Origin: Pseudomonas moorei
Lineage (GTDB): Bacteria; Pseudomonadota; Gammaproteobacteria; Pseudomonadales; Pseudomonadaceae
DNA: 64,000 bases
Direction: 5' to 3'
Assembly (NCBI RefSeq): GCF_008801475.1
Contig: NZ_VZPP01000005.1
Coordinates: 186,001-250,000 of the forward strand
Notes under the pieces: generated by a model
The model's database searches: none
What the model saw: the letters and a program-made list of their open reading frames with translations, nothing else
What the model was told of the DNA's origin: nothing
Translations under genes and position numbers: made by a program
In this document: positions 38,251 through 47,216 of the stretch, one piece after another
How the letters are laid out: each line of letters begins with the position of its first letter
Position numbering within the stretch: position 1 is the stretch's first letter

Positions 38251-38870
38251 GCGTTATCGCTTGGGTCGAGGGATCGGGAAAGGCGCTCGAAACGCGCCTC
38301 GAGACGTTCCAGATCAAGCTTGATCTGGTCCAGTTCACTGAATCGGGCTTCGGCTTCGCGCTGACCGACGAGGGTGCGCGATTCTTCGGCCAGGTATTCG
38401 CCCAGGTTCTGACCCAGGCTGGCGAACCCTTGCTGATACCAGCGGGCGCGGCTGCGCAGGTGACCACCGACCAGTTGCGTGGCGACAGGGCCGAGCCAGC
38501 GCGAGAGTTCGTACTCCCAGTCCAGCTCCAGGTCCTGAAGGATGGCCGCCAGCTCCAGCAGTACGCCGCTGTCACCCTCGAGCTCGACTTCAGGCCCATG
38601 CAGGACCGACGTCTTGTCCTTGCTCATCGCCAGTTTCAACAGGCTTGATGCCGGGGCCCGCAAGGTGCAGTCGGCGCCGGTTTCCCACTGGGAAGCCAGC
38701 ATCAGGCCTTCATCGCTGGGCAGGATGAACAATTGCAATGCCGGGCTGCGGCAATCGACGGCAATTACCCTGCCGCTTAAATGCGCCAGCCGCGGCAGCG
38801 CCGTGCTGTCGAGGCGCAGCACCCGGTTCAGACCGAGTTCAACGCTGGCGAGCAGGCCGGCGAGCAGCAT
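38247..38870 (-). CDS. ubiJ: ubiquinone biosynthesis accessory factor UbiJ
   Basis: A 207-residue SCP2-domain protein. The N-terminal half forms the lipid-binding SCP2 fold and the C-terminal part (about 165-203) is a heptad-rich coiled coil. UbiJ organises the soluble Ubi enzyme complex with UbiK and binds ubiquinone intermediates. It lies between ubiE (1-base overlap) and ubiB (4-base overlap), the standard ubiEJB order. Confidence 0.94.
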   Translation of the reverse strand: MLLAGLLASVELGLNRVLRLDSTALPRLAHLSGRVIAVDCRSPALQLFILPSDEGLMLASQWETGADCTLRAPASSLLKLAMSKDKTSVLHGPEVELEGDSGVLLELAAILQDLELDWEYELSRWLGPVATQLVGGHLRSRARWYQQGFASLGQNLGEYLAEESRTLVGQREAEARFSELDQIKLDLERLEARFERLSRSLDPSDNA

Positions 38871-39640
38871 CAGGGCTTGATGCCGCGGTGCAGGGCGACG
38901 ATGCCTGCGGTCATGTTGTGATAGGTCACGCGGTCGAAACCGGCCTCGACCATCATCGACTTCAGGGTTTCCTGATTCGGGTGCATGCGGATCGATTCGG
39001 CCAGGTAGCGATAGCTTTCCGAATCGTTGGTGATCAGCTTGCCCATCAACGGCATGAAAGCGAACGAGTAGGCATCGTAGGCTTTGGACATCAGCGCGTT
39101 GGTCGGCTTGGAGAACTCCAGCACCAGCAGGCGGCCGCCTGGCTTGAGTACACGCAGCATCGAGCGCAGGGCGTCTTCCTTGTGCGTGACGTTGCGCAGG
39201 CCGAAGGCGATGGTCACGCAGTCGAAGTGGTTGTCCGGGAACGGCAGTTTTTCCGCATCGGCCTGGACGAATTCGACGTTACCGGCCACACCCAGGTCCA
39301 GCAGGCGGTCACGACCGACCTTGAGCATGGATTCGTTGATGTCGGCCAACACCACCTGGCCGGTCGGGCCTACCAGGTGCGAGAACTTGCGGGTCAGGTC
39401 GCCGGTGCCGCCGGCGATGTCCAGCACGCGATTGCCTGTGCGTACACCCGACAGCTCGATCGCAAAACGCTTCCACAGGCGGTGCATGCCGCCCGACAGG
39501 AGGTCGTTCATCAAGTCGTACTTGGCGGCTACCGAGTGGAAAACCTCAGCGACTTTTTCCGCTTTCTGGCTTTCCGGAACGTTTTTGAAGCCGAAGTGAG
39601 TGGTGGGTTCGGCATCGCTGCCTTTGCGCTGATCAGTCAT
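38870..39640 (-). CDS. ubiE: ubiquinone/menaquinone biosynthesis C-methyltransferase UbiE
   Basis: C-methylation step in ubiquinone synthesis using S-adenosylmethionine. The 256 residues contain [12 protein letters not shown] near residue 15, [17 protein letters not shown] near 42, the SAM motif [11 protein letters not shown] near 70, DINESML near 91 and [13 protein letters not shown] near 135. The start at 39640 (MTDQRKG) avoids a non-homologous extension. It is the first gene of ubiEJB. Confidence 0.96.
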   Translation of the reverse strand: MTDQRKGSDAEPTTHFGFKNVPESQKAEKVAEVFHSVAAKYDLMNDLLSGGMHRLWKRFAIELSGVRTGNRVLDIAGGTGDLTRKFSHLVGPTGQVVLADINESMLKVGRDRLLDLGVAGNVEFVQADAEKLPFPDNHFDCVTIAFGLRNVTHKEDALRSMLRVLKPGGRLLVLEFSKPTNALMSKAYDAYSFAFMPLMGKLITNDSESYRYLAESIRMHPNQETLKSMMVEAGFDRVTYHNMTAGIVALHRGIKP

Positions 39641-39795
39641 ATCGCTGTCACCAAAATAGAATGCGCGACATTCTAATCCCCAAGGGATGCTTTGTCTTGG
39701 CAAGGCTGAAGGTAAGATGGATCACCCTCGGGACGTTTTGCCGCATCAGTGGTCAAGATTCACCGAACAAGCATTCATAAAGCAGGAGTCATTCG

Positions 39796-40071
39796 ATGGC
39801 CCATATTAGTGTTGAGCGTGCCCACGGCCTGGGTAAGGAAGCGGCTCGCGAGAAGGCCGACAAGCTGGCGCAGAAACTCTCCGATCATTATGGCCTGGAG
39901 CCGCAGTGGTCTGGCGACACCCTGAACCTCAAGCGCTCGGGCGTGAAAGGTGCCGTGCACGTCAGTGAAGATTCGATCAGGGTCGATGTGGAGTTGGGCC
40001 TGATGATGTCGGCCATGAGTGGCATGATCAAATCGGAAATCGAAAAGGCGCTGGATAAAGCTCTGGTCTGA
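39796..40071 (+). CDS. polyhydroxyalkanoic acid system family protein
   Basis: A 91-residue protein of the PHA granule-region family (PHA_gran_rgn). It begins MAHISVERAHGLGKEAAREK and has an alternating beta pattern, with LSDHYGLEPQWSGDTLNLK in the middle and a helical C-terminus. Members occur near PHA genes in pseudomonads; a granule-associated role is presumed but unproven. It is transcribed toward phaI, from which it is separated by a REPIN. Confidence 0.85.
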   Translation: MAHISVERAHGLGKEAAREKADKLAQKLSDHYGLEPQWSGDTLNLKRSGVKGAVHVSEDSIRVDVELGLMMSAMSGMIKSEIEKALDKALV

Positions 40072-40099
40072 TCAGGTGCTTTCCATGAAATGAGGTCCC

Positions 40100-40169
40100 T
40101 GTGGGAGCGGGCTTGCCCGCGATGAGGCCTGGATGACCCACCGCCATCGCGGGCAAGCCCGTTCCCACA
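40100..40169. repeat. REPIN, GCGGGCTTGCCCGC family
   Basis: TGTGGGAGCGGGCTTGCCCG and the inverted ATCGCGGGCAAGCCCGTTCC flank about 25 bases. It lies between the PHA-system gene and phaI. Confidence 0.8.
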
Positions 40170-40301
40170 GGTTTCGTGTTTGCTCTGCTTGCTGTTTATG
40201 TCAGTTGTTAGGGTGCCGTTTCTAATTTTTCTCCCTACTTTGTGCCAGAGCCCGACACTTTCGCGGGCAGTTCCTCAAACCTTCTGCGCGTGAGGTGCAC
40301 C

Positions 40302-40724
40302 ATGGCCAAAGTTATTTTGAAGAAAAAAATCGACGCATCGACCACCGCCCTCGGCGACGTCAAATCCTATGCCCGCAAGATCTGGCTGGCAGGCCTGGGT
40401 GCCTACACCAAGGTTGGCCAAGAGGGTAGCGATTACTTTCAAGAGTTGATCAAGGCTGGTCAAATTGTTGAAAAGAAAGGCAAAAAGGTGGTCGCTGAGA
40501 AGCTTGAAGCGGCGAATGCCGAGATCGACGAAGCCAAGAGTGAAGTGCGCACTTTCAAAGGCAGGGTCGAAGATCAACTCGACAAGGTAGAGAAGGCGTT
40601 CGACACGCGTGTCGCAAGTGCCTTGAATCGTATCGGCATTCCGTCTAAACATGACGTTGAGACACTCTCTGCTAAGCTCGATGAGCTGACGGCATTGCTC
40701 GAACGCGTCGCGCGTAAATCTTAA
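40302..40724 (+). CDS. phaI: phasin PhaI
   Basis: A 140-residue granule-associated phasin with an N-terminal amphipathic region (SYARKIWLAGLGAYTKVGQ near residues 22-40) and a long coiled coil in the second half (DQLDKVEKAF to LDELTALLERV). It coats medium-chain-length PHA granules with PhaF. The start is ATG 40302, behind GAGGTG. The RKIWLAGLG segment recurs in PhaF, showing common origin. phaF follows 10 bases on, and the pair is convergent with phaD. Confidence 0.93.
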   Translation: MAKVILKKKIDASTTALGDVKSYARKIWLAGLGAYTKVGQEGSDYFQELIKAGQIVEKKGKKVVAEKLEAANAEIDEAKSEVRTFKGRVEDQLDKVEKAFDTRVASALNRIGIPSKHDVETLSAKLDELTALLERVARKS

Positions 40725-40734
40725 GGAGAACGGG

Positions 40735-41598
40735 ATGGCTGGCAAAAAGAACACTGAAAAAGAAGGCAGCTCGTGGATCGGGAAAGTCGAAGACTACTCC
40801 CGAAAAATCTGGCTGGCGGGTTTAGGCGTGTACTCGAAGATCGACACTGACGGCAGCAAACTCTTCGATGCATTGGTTAAGGACGGCGAGAAAGCCGAGA
40901 AGCTGACCAAAAGCGCCGTTGGCAAAACTGTCGACGCCGCCAAGGACTCCGCTTCTTCGGCCAAGTCGCGCATCAGCGGCGTGAAAGACCGTGCACTGGG
41001 CAAGTGGGACGAACTGGAAGGCGCTTTCGACAAGCGTCTGAACAGCGCCATCTCGCGTCTGGGCGTACCGAGCCGCAACGAAGTCAAGGCACTGCACAGC
41101 AAGGTTGATACCTTGACCAAGCAGATCGAAAAACTCACCGGTGCCAAGGTTGCGCCTGTTGCGGCGAAAACTGCAGCAGCCAAGCCAGCAGCCAAAACCG
41201 CTGCCAAGCCACTGGCCAAAGCGGCGGCTAAACCTGCTGCCAAGCCAGCGGCGAAAACGGCCGCAGCCAAACCTGCTGCAGCCAAACCAGCAGCCAAACC
41301 GGTTGCCGCAAAAGCCGCCGCCAAGCCTGCTTCCAAACCAGCCGCCGCCAAGCCTGCGGCGAAAACCGCAGCGGCCAAGCCAGCAGCCAAACCAGCCGCA
41401 AAACCTGCCGCTGCGAAGAAGCCCGCAGTGAAAAAGCCGGCCGCTCCAAAGGCTGCCGCAGCAAAACCAGCAGTGGCTGCCGCCAAGCCAGCAACGCCGG
41501 CTGCACCGGTCAGCGCGACGAACTCCGCTACCGCACCGACCCCTGCTGTAACCCCGACTGCCGCGCCAGCACCATCGACGCCAACCAGTCAGTCCTGA
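40735..41598 (+). CDS. phaF: phasin PhaF with histone H1-like Ala/Lys/Pro repeats
   Basis: A 287-residue bifunctional phasin. Residues 1-138 form the granule-binding domain (DYSRKIWLAGLGVYSK, then a leucine-rich coiled coil around 110-135). Residues about 140-250 are repeated AAKPAAK-type units like eukaryotic histone H1, which bind DNA and help distribute granules at cell division. The last 35 residues are Pro/Thr/Ser-rich. The repeat DNA makes long spurious open frames on the other strands. A terminator lies just after the stop. Confidence 0.95.
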   Translation: MAGKKNTEKEGSSWIGKVEDYSRKIWLAGLGVYSKIDTDGSKLFDALVKDGEKAEKLTKSAVGKTVDAAKDSASSAKSRISGVKDRALGKWDELEGAFDKRLNSAISRLGVPSRNEVKALHSKVDTLTKQIEKLTGAKVAPVAAKTAAAKPAAKTAAKPLAKAAAKPAAKPAAKTAAAKPAAAKPAAKPVAAKAAAKPASKPAAAKPAAKTAAAKPAAKPAAKPAAAKKPAVKKPAAPKAAAAKPAVAAAKPATPAAPVSATNSATAPTPAVTPTAAPAPSTPTSQS

Positions 41599-41613
41599 TT
41601 TTTTCAGGGCTCA

Positions 41614-41650
41614 AAAAAACGCCCGGCCTGCCAAGGTCGGGCGTTTTTGT
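41614..41650 (+). terminator. intrinsic terminator of phaIF
   Basis: An AAACGCCCGGCCT stem and its complement (one G-T pair) with a short loop, then GGGCGTTTTTG. It starts 16 bases after the phaF stop. Confidence 0.9.
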
Positions 41651-41683
41651 TTGTGCATCCTTTTGAAAGGACCACAAACCCGA

Positions 41684-41769
41684 TGTGGGAGCTTGCTCGC
41701 GATGAGGCCATCACATTCAAAAATACTGCCTACTGACACACCGCCATCGCGAGCAGGCTCGCTCCCTCA
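41684..41769. repeat. REPIN between phaF and phaD
   Basis: A shortened left arm TGTGGGAGCTTGCTCGCGAT and a right arm ATCGCGAGCAGGCTCGCTCC flank about 45 bases, between convergent genes. The left arm has lost an internal GAGC repeat. Confidence 0.75.
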
Positions 41770-41788
41770 GGGATAGGTGTGATCAGCA

Positions 41789-42409
41789 TTAATCGTGCTC
41801 TTCCAGGTACTGCATCGCGAGTTGCTCCGTCGCCACCTTGATCGGTGGCAGCAGATGCGGCGCCACCAGCATCATGATCTGGTAGACCACCAGTCGCACT
41901 TCCCCTTCGCGATCGAGAATCCGCTGGTAGTCCAGCGAAAACAGCAACGTCAGGGTGATCTGCTCCACCAGTTGCCCCAGTGCCTGGGTGTCACTGACCA
42001 ATTGCCCCTGAGCTTTCAATCGCGCCAGTAACGACGCCAGCGTGCGCTTGAGTGCATTGAGCAGGTTGCGGATGCCCTTGGCCAACTTCGGCAGGCGGCC
42101 GGCCAGGTTCGACAGGTCCTGGAACAGAAACCGGTAGTGGGCCAGGCGTTCGACGATCAGGTGCAGGAACAGCCAGTAATCGTCCGGTGCCAGTTCAACA
42201 TCCGATGGCGGGTCGAGCAGCGGGGTCAGCTCATTCTGGAAGCGTTCGAACAGCCCGAGAATCAGCGGCTCCTTGCCGTGGAAGTGGTAGTAGAGGTTGC
42301 CGGGGCTGATGCCCATTTCGTTGGCAACTTCCATGGTGGAAACGTTCGGTTCGCCCTTCTGATTGAACAACTGCAGGGCACATTCGAGGATGCGGTCGCG
42401 GGTTTTCAT
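41789..42409 (-). CDS. phaD: TetR-family regulator PhaD
   Basis: A 206-residue TetR-type protein. The helix-turn-helix VSTMEVANEMGISPGNLYYH lies near residues 24-43, followed by an all-helical ligand domain. In P. putida PhaD is an atypical TetR member that activates phaC1 and phaI, probably with an acyl-CoA-type inducer. It is the last gene of the phaC1-Z-C2-D series, 59 bases after phaC2. Confidence 0.94.
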   Translation of the reverse strand: MKTRDRILECALQLFNQKGEPNVSTMEVANEMGISPGNLYYHFHGKEPLILGLFERFQNELTPLLDPPSDVELAPDDYWLFLHLIVERLAHYRFLFQDLSNLAGRLPKLAKGIRNLLNALKRTLASLLARLKAQGQLVSDTQALGQLVEQITLTLLFSLDYQRILDREGEVRLVVYQIMMLVAPHLLPPIKVATEQLAMQYLEEHD

Positions 42410-42468
42410 CCAGTCTTCTTAGTAATCGGGTCATGCCACGGCCGGTCGCGGCCGTGGGTCGTTGGGCG

Positions 42469-44151
42469 TCAGCGTACGCGCACATAAGTACCGGGCGCCG
42501 CCTCCATCGGTGGATAGTTCTGGTTGCCGAGAGCCATGTGGGTTTCCTTCAGTGCCCCCGAGCGTTCCTGAATCCAGCTCAGCCATGGGGTCCACCAGCT
42601 GCCATCGACGTGCTTGGCGTCGTAGTACCAGGCCCGTGGATCACTGCTCAGTTTGCCGTTCTCGACGTAGTTGGCTTTCGGGTTGCTCGGCGGGTTGAGG
42701 ATGCTTTGCACGTGACCGCTGTTGGAAAGCACGAAGCGGCGATCGCCACCGAGCAGCAGCGTCGAGCGATACACCGCGTCCCACGGCGTGATGTGGTCAT
42801 TGATACCGGCCACGCTGAAGCTGTCGACGGTGACCTTCTGCAAGTCGATTGGCGTGCCGCACACTTCCAGGCCGCCCGGGTGGGTGAGCGGGTTGTGCTT
42901 GAAGAAATCCAGCAAGTCGCCATGCAGGGCCGCCGGCAAGCGCGTGTTGTCGTTGTTCCAGTAGAGGATGTCGAACGCCGGTGGTTCTTTGCCCAGCAGG
43001 TAGTTGTTGACGAAATAGCTCCAGATCAAGTCGTTGGGGCGCATCCAGGCGAACACCTTGGCCATGTCGCGACCGTCGAGCACGCCTTTCTGGTAGGAGC
43101 GACGCTTGGCGGCTTCCAGGGTCTGTTCATCGGCGAAGAGGGTCGCTGGCGAATCCAGCTGACTGTCGAGCAGACTCACCAGATACGTCGCGCTGGAGAC
43201 CCGGCGCAGTTGCCGTTTGGCTTGCAAGTGCCCCTGCAACGCAGCGATGGTCAGCCCGCCGGCGCAGGCGCCCATCAGGTTGACCTCGCGGGCACCGGTG
43301 ATGGCCCGGCACACATTCATGGCTTCTTCAACCGCCTCGACGTAGGTCGACAGTCCCCATTCGCGGTGACGCACATCCGGGTTGCGCCAGCTGATCACGA
43401 AGGTTTGCAGGCTGTTCTTGAGGGCGAACTGGACGAAGCTGTTATGCGGGCTCAGGTCGAAAATGTAGTACTTGTTGATCTGCGGCGGCACCACCAGCAG
43501 CGGCTTGGAATACTGCTTTTCGCTCATCGGTTTGTACTGGATCAGCTCCAGCAATTCGTTGCGAAAGACCACGGCGCCGGTGGTGGTGGCGACGGTCTTG
43601 CCGACTTCGAACGCCTGCTTGGTGACTTGCCGGGGAAGGCCGTCGTTGTGCAGCAAGTCATCCACCAGGTGACCGATCCCGCGCACCAGGCTATTGCCGC
43701 CGGAGTTGAAGAGTTCCTTGATCGCCAGGGGATTGAGCAGGCTGTTGGACGGTGACATGGCATCATTGAGCAAGGCGAAGGCGAAATGCGCCCGGGCGCG
43801 ATCGTCCGGGGTCATGTTGCTTTCATCGATCCAGTTTTTGACCTGCTTTTGCCAAGCCAGGTACGCCTGCAAGCTGCGACGGTAAAACGGGTTGAGGCTC
43901 CATGCCGGATCGGCAAAACGACTGTCCTGCGGATTGGTCGGGTACAGGGTTTCGCCGAGCAGCACGCGGCCCAGTTGTCCGCCCAGTTTCAGGGCGTGCC
44001 GGGCGCTGTGCAGCGGGTTGCGCAGGCCATGGGCGGCCACGCTGCGCAGGGTCGACATCAGATCCCGGCCGCGCAGGCCGGTAATCGCACTCTGTGCGTT
44101 GATGAACGCGGCGGGAGTGGGCAAAGAGTCCCGCGCTGGTTTGTCACGCAT
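42469..44151 (-). CDS. phaC2: class II poly(3-hydroxyalkanoate) polymerase 2
   Basis: Polymerises (R)-3-hydroxyacyl-CoA of C6-C14 into PHA on granules. The 560-residue length is typical for class II. The lipase-like box carries the catalytic Cys in MGACAGG (near residue 296), the Asp in AGINDHITPW (near 451) and the His in SNSGHVQSILNPP (near 479). It is clearly similar to PhaC1 across the window (e.g. ADPAWSLNPFY versus ADPAWSQNPLY) and arose by duplication around phaZ. It lies 113 bases after phaZ. Confidence 0.96.
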   Translation of the reverse strand: MRDKPARDSLPTPAAFINAQSAITGLRGRDLMSTLRSVAAHGLRNPLHSARHALKLGGQLGRVLLGETLYPTNPQDSRFADPAWSLNPFYRRSLQAYLAWQKQVKNWIDESNMTPDDRARAHFAFALLNDAMSPSNSLLNPLAIKELFNSGGNSLVRGIGHLVDDLLHNDGLPRQVTKQAFEVGKTVATTTGAVVFRNELLELIQYKPMSEKQYSKPLLVVPPQINKYYIFDLSPHNSFVQFALKNSLQTFVISWRNPDVRHREWGLSTYVEAVEEAMNVCRAITGAREVNLMGACAGGLTIAALQGHLQAKRQLRRVSSATYLVSLLDSQLDSPATLFADEQTLEAAKRRSYQKGVLDGRDMAKVFAWMRPNDLIWSYFVNNYLLGKEPPAFDILYWNNDNTRLPAALHGDLLDFFKHNPLTHPGGLEVCGTPIDLQKVTVDSFSVAGINDHITPWDAVYRSTLLLGGDRRFVLSNSGHVQSILNPPSNPKANYVENGKLSSDPRAWYYDAKHVDGSWWTPWLSWIQERSGALKETHMALGNQNYPPMEAAPGTYVRVR

Positions 44152-44264
44152 GAGTCAACACTCCTTCGTCTTCAGGCCAAAAACAAACAACCGAACCAGA
44201 ACACCATAGACGCTGTAACGGGTTGTTGCGCGGCGCGGCGTCCTGCCGCGCATCAATGTGCGGA

Positions 44265-45119
44265 TTAACCGCCCAATGGCGCCGGGTGCGGATGCATCAC
44301 GGCGCGTTGTCGTTCTTCTTCAAGGAATTTCATGATGATCGGCGCTACCGCCTCGGCCCGGGTGATCAGGAACAGATGGCCGTCATCGATGATATGCAAC
44401 TGGGCATTGGGAATTCGCCAGGCCAGCAAACGCATGTTGATCAGCGGGATCAACGGATCGTCATCGCCCGCCAGTACCAGGGTCGGCTGATTGATCCTGT
44501 GCAGCCAGTGGATGCTGGTCCAGCCGAGGCCGGCGAACAGCTGCCAGTAGTAACCGAGCTTGCCCGCCGAACGCACTTTCGCCGCATGGCTCGCAGCCAG
44601 TGTCGGGTCGCGACGGAATGAGCCGCCGTAGATCATCGGCGCAATGCGGATGACGTGCGACGGCTGAATGTAGCGCCGGGGGCTCGCCATCATCCACAGT
44701 ACTTTCGGCTTGCCCGGCACCATCACCGCACCGGCCGCCGTGGCCGCCAGCACCAGTTTCTTGCAGCGCTCCGGATAGTCATAGGCGAACTGCTGGGCGA
44801 GGGCGCCGCCCCAGGACACGCCGATCACGTTGACCTGCCCGTAATCGAGGTAGTCGAGCATGCGTGCCGTCAGTTTGGCCAGGCTTGGAAAGCGATACGG
44901 CCGTCTCGGCGTCGAAGAGCCACCGACACCGGGCACGTCGAAAGCGATGACTTCGAGGTCTGGGTCCAGTGCTGCGACGAACGGGAACACCAGCTCCAGG
45001 TTGGCGCCGATGCCGTTGAAAATCAGCAGGGGCGTCAAGTGAGGCTTGCCGGGGCGTACCGCCGTGCGGAGGGTCTGGCCATCCAGGTCGACGGTACGAA
45101 ATATGAACGGTTGCGGCAT
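44265..45119 (-). CDS. phaZ: intracellular PHA depolymerase
   Basis: Mobilises stored medium-chain-length PHA by releasing 3-hydroxy acids. It is a 284-residue alpha/beta hydrolase with the nucleophile Ser in GVSWGGALAQQ (near residue 102), the Asp in AGDDDPLIP (near 221) and the His in DDGHLFLI (near 248). No signal peptide is present, as expected for an intracellular enzyme. It lies between the two polymerase genes, the standard class II layout. Confidence 0.96.
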   Translation of the reverse strand: MPQPFIFRTVDLDGQTLRTAVRPGKPHLTPLLIFNGIGANLELVFPFVAALDPDLEVIAFDVPGVGGSSTPRRPYRFPSLAKLTARMLDYLDYGQVNVIGVSWGGALAQQFAYDYPERCKKLVLAATAAGAVMVPGKPKVLWMMASPRRYIQPSHVIRIAPMIYGGSFRRDPTLAASHAAKVRSAGKLGYYWQLFAGLGWTSIHWLHRINQPTLVLAGDDDPLIPLINMRLLAWRIPNAQLHIIDDGHLFLITRAEAVAPIIMKFLEEERQRAVMHPHPAPLGG

Positions 45120-45155
45120 GCTTCTGGCCCTGTTTATGAATTCATCCCCGCCCCC

Positions 45156-45255
45156 TGTAGGAGCGAGCCTGCTCGCGAAAAACGTGAGGGCAACGCGTTA
45201 ATTCAGACAGTACGCGTTTTCGTTAACGTCCATCGCAAGCGAGCTCGCTCCCACA
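45156..45255. repeat. REPIN between phaC1 and phaZ
   Basis: TGTAGGAGCGAGCCTGCTCG and the inverted GAGCGAGCTCGC-type arm (CGCAAGCGAGCTCGCTCCCACA region) flank about 50 bases within the pha transcript. Confidence 0.75.
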
Positions 45256-45275
45256 GCAAGAGCGGGGTGTGTCAG

Positions 45276-46955
45276 TTACCGCTCGTGTACGTAAGTACCT
45301 GGGGCAGCCTCGCCCGCCGGATAAGCCTTGTTGCCCAGTTTTGTCGGCGATTTTTTCAGTTCACCCGAACGCTGGGCCTGCCAGGCCTGCCAATGCAGCC
45401 ACCAGGAGTCGGTGTGCTTGGTGGAGTTTTCTTGCCACTCCTCGGCATTGGCAGCCTTTTCGGTGCTGGTCATGTAGCGGGATTTCGGATTGCCCGGCGG
45501 GTTCAGGATGCTCTGGATATGCCCGCTGCTGGACAGCACGAACTCCACATTGCCGCCAAACAGTTGCGCCGACTTGTAGCAGGACTTCCACGGGGTGATG
45601 TGGTCGTTGGTGCCGGCCAGGGAAAAGATGTCGGCTGTGACCTGCTTCAGGTCGATTGGCGTGCCGCACACTTCCAGTGCATTGGGGCGAATCAGTGGAT
45701 TGTTTTTGAACATCTCGATCAGGTCGCCATGGAATGCGGCAGGCAACCGGGTGGTGTCGTTGTTCCAGAACAGGATGTCGAAAACCGGTGGCTCGTTGCC
45801 CAGCAGGTAGTTGTTGACCCAGTAGTTCCAGATCAGGTCATTGGGACGCATCCACGCAAAGACTTTTGCCATGTCGCGGCCTTCCAGCACACCGGCCTGG
45901 TATGAGTGGCGCTTGGCGGCTTCGAGGGTCTGCTCGTTGACGAACAGGGCGACGTCGCTCTCCAGCGTGGTATCGAGCACGCTGACCAGCAGGGTGAGGG
46001 CGTTGACCTTGTTCTCGCCGATCGCGGCGTAATGGCCCAGCAGGGCGGTGCAGGTGATACCGCCGGAACAGGCACCGAGCATGTTCACGTCTTTGCTGCC
46101 GGTGATGGCGGTGACCACGTCGACCGCTTCCTTGAGCGCCTCGATGTAGGTCGACAGGCCCCACTCGCGCTGTTCCTTGGTCGGGTTGCGCCAGCTGACG
46201 ATGAAGGTCTGCACGTTATTGCGCAGGCAGAACCGCGCCAGACTCTTGTCCGGGCTCAGGTCGAAAACGTAGAACTTGTTGATTTGCGGCGGCACCACCA
46301 GCAGTGGGCGCTCGTGGACTTGCTCGGTAATCGGCTTGTACTGGATCAGCTCAAGTACATCGTTGCGGAAGACCACCGCACCTTCGGTCACGCCAAGGCT
46401 CTTGCCGACCTCGAACGCGCCCATGTTGACCTGGCTCGGCATGCCGCCGTTGTGCACCAGGTCCTTGGCCAGATGCGAGAGGCCGTCGAGCAGGCTCTTG
46501 CCGCCGGTTTCGAAGAAGCGTTTGACGGCCGCCGGGTTGGCCGCCGTATTGGTCGGGGCCATGGCTTCGGTCATGAGGTTGATCACGAAGTGCCCGCGTG
46601 CCGCGTCACTGGCTGTGAGATTGCTGTCATCGATCCAGTCGTGGAGTTCCTTGCGCCACGCCAGGTAGGTTTGCAGATAGCGTTTGTAGAGTGGGTTCTG
46701 GCTCCAGGCCGGATCGGCGAAGCGACGGTCATCGCTGCTCGGTTGCAGTGCGGATTTGCCGAACAGCACATTCTTGAGTTCAAGGCCGAAATGCGCAACA
46801 TGCTTGGCGCTGTGCACCGGTTGTTTGATGGCCTGCCTGAGCACCATTCGAGCAGAAGCCAGTAGATCCTTTCCACGCAGCCCAACGACAGGATTCAGTC
46901 CCAAGGTGTTTTCCGAGGCCTGATACTTCAAGTCATCGTTATTCTTGATACTCAT
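45276..46955 (-). CDS. phaC1: class II poly(3-hydroxyalkanoate) polymerase 1
   Basis: Main medium-chain-length PHA synthase, 559 residues. The catalytic Cys is in LGACSGGITC (near residue 296), the Asp in AGTNDHITPW (near 452) and the His in SSSGHIQSILNPP (near 480). It is first in the phaC1-Z-C2-D series. A sigma-54-like promoter lies about 130 bases upstream, and an A-rich AAGAATAA motif covers codons 4-6. Both suggest control by nitrogen/energy state and by catabolite repression. Confidence 0.97.
   Translation of the reverse strand: MSIKNNDDLKYQASENTLGLNPVVGLRGKDLLASARMVLRQAIKQPVHSAKHVAHFGLELKNVLFGKSALQPSSDDRRFADPAWSQNPLYKRYLQTYLAWRKELHDWIDDSNLTASDAARGHFVINLMTEAMAPTNTAANPAAVKRFFETGGKSLLDGLSHLAKDLVHNGGMPSQVNMGAFEVGKSLGVTEGAVVFRNDVLELIQYKPITEQVHERPLLVVPPQINKFYVFDLSPDKSLARFCLRNNVQTFIVSWRNPTKEQREWGLSTYIEALKEAVDVVTAITGSKDVNMLGACSGGITCTALLGHYAAIGENKVNALTLLVSVLDTTLESDVALFVNEQTLEAAKRHSYQAGVLEGRDMAKVFAWMRPNDLIWNYWVNNYLLGNEPPVFDILFWNNDTTRLPAAFHGDLIEMFKNNPLIRPNALEVCGTPIDLKQVTADIFSLAGTNDHITPWKSCYKSAQLFGGNVEFVLSSSGHIQSILNPPGNPKSRYMTSTEKAANAEEWQENSTKHTDSWWLHWQAWQAQRSGELKKSPTKLGNKAYPAGEAAPGTYVHER
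46939..46946 (-). promoter_or_regulatory. candidate Hfq/Crc CA motif in the first codons of phaC1
   Basis: AAGAATAA on the minus strand matches AAnAAnAA fully and starts 9 bases after the phaC1 start codon. Crc control of phaC1 translation is reported in P. putida, which supports this reading. Confidence 0.6.
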
Positions 46956-47083
46956 CTACGACGCTCCATTGTCCTGAGGCGAGTACCCGGGCCCTGGTTG
47001 TGCAGTCACACAGCCAATGCCAGGTACTACTGCTCGGGTGACCGTTAATTCTGCATCGCTGCTTTTAATTTCGCAGAGAACAC

Positions 47084-47099
47084 TGCAGGGAACTTGCCA
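47084..47099 (-). promoter_or_regulatory. sigma-54-like promoter of phaC1
   Basis: On the minus strand TGGCAAGTTCCCTGCA has GG and GC in exact -24/-12 register (plus-strand 47097-47098 and 47085-47086). Transcription would begin near 47073, giving a leader of about 118 bases. An RpoN-type site upstream of phaC1 is known in P. aeruginosa. The remaining gap 46956-47216 shows no gene. Confidence 0.6.
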
Positions 47100-47216
47100 G
47101 CTCCATTGGTTACCCGAGTTTAATTTTTTTCGCAAGCAGGCCAATGACTGACCTCGCGGCCAAGCATTCAAACAGATGAAATTAGAAAATGCCCTCTAAA
47201 GAGCAAGAGGCTCAGG

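Noticed and set aside
40794..41486. Alanine/glycine-rich frame opposite phaF that could pass for a membrane or silk-like protein
   Set aside because: Produced by the AAKP repeat codons of phaF read backwards.
41141..41506. Short tandem repeats in phaF DNA as a possible minisatellite or CRISPR
   Set aside because: They are codons of a known protein repeat with irregular 9-24 base periodicity; no unique spacers.
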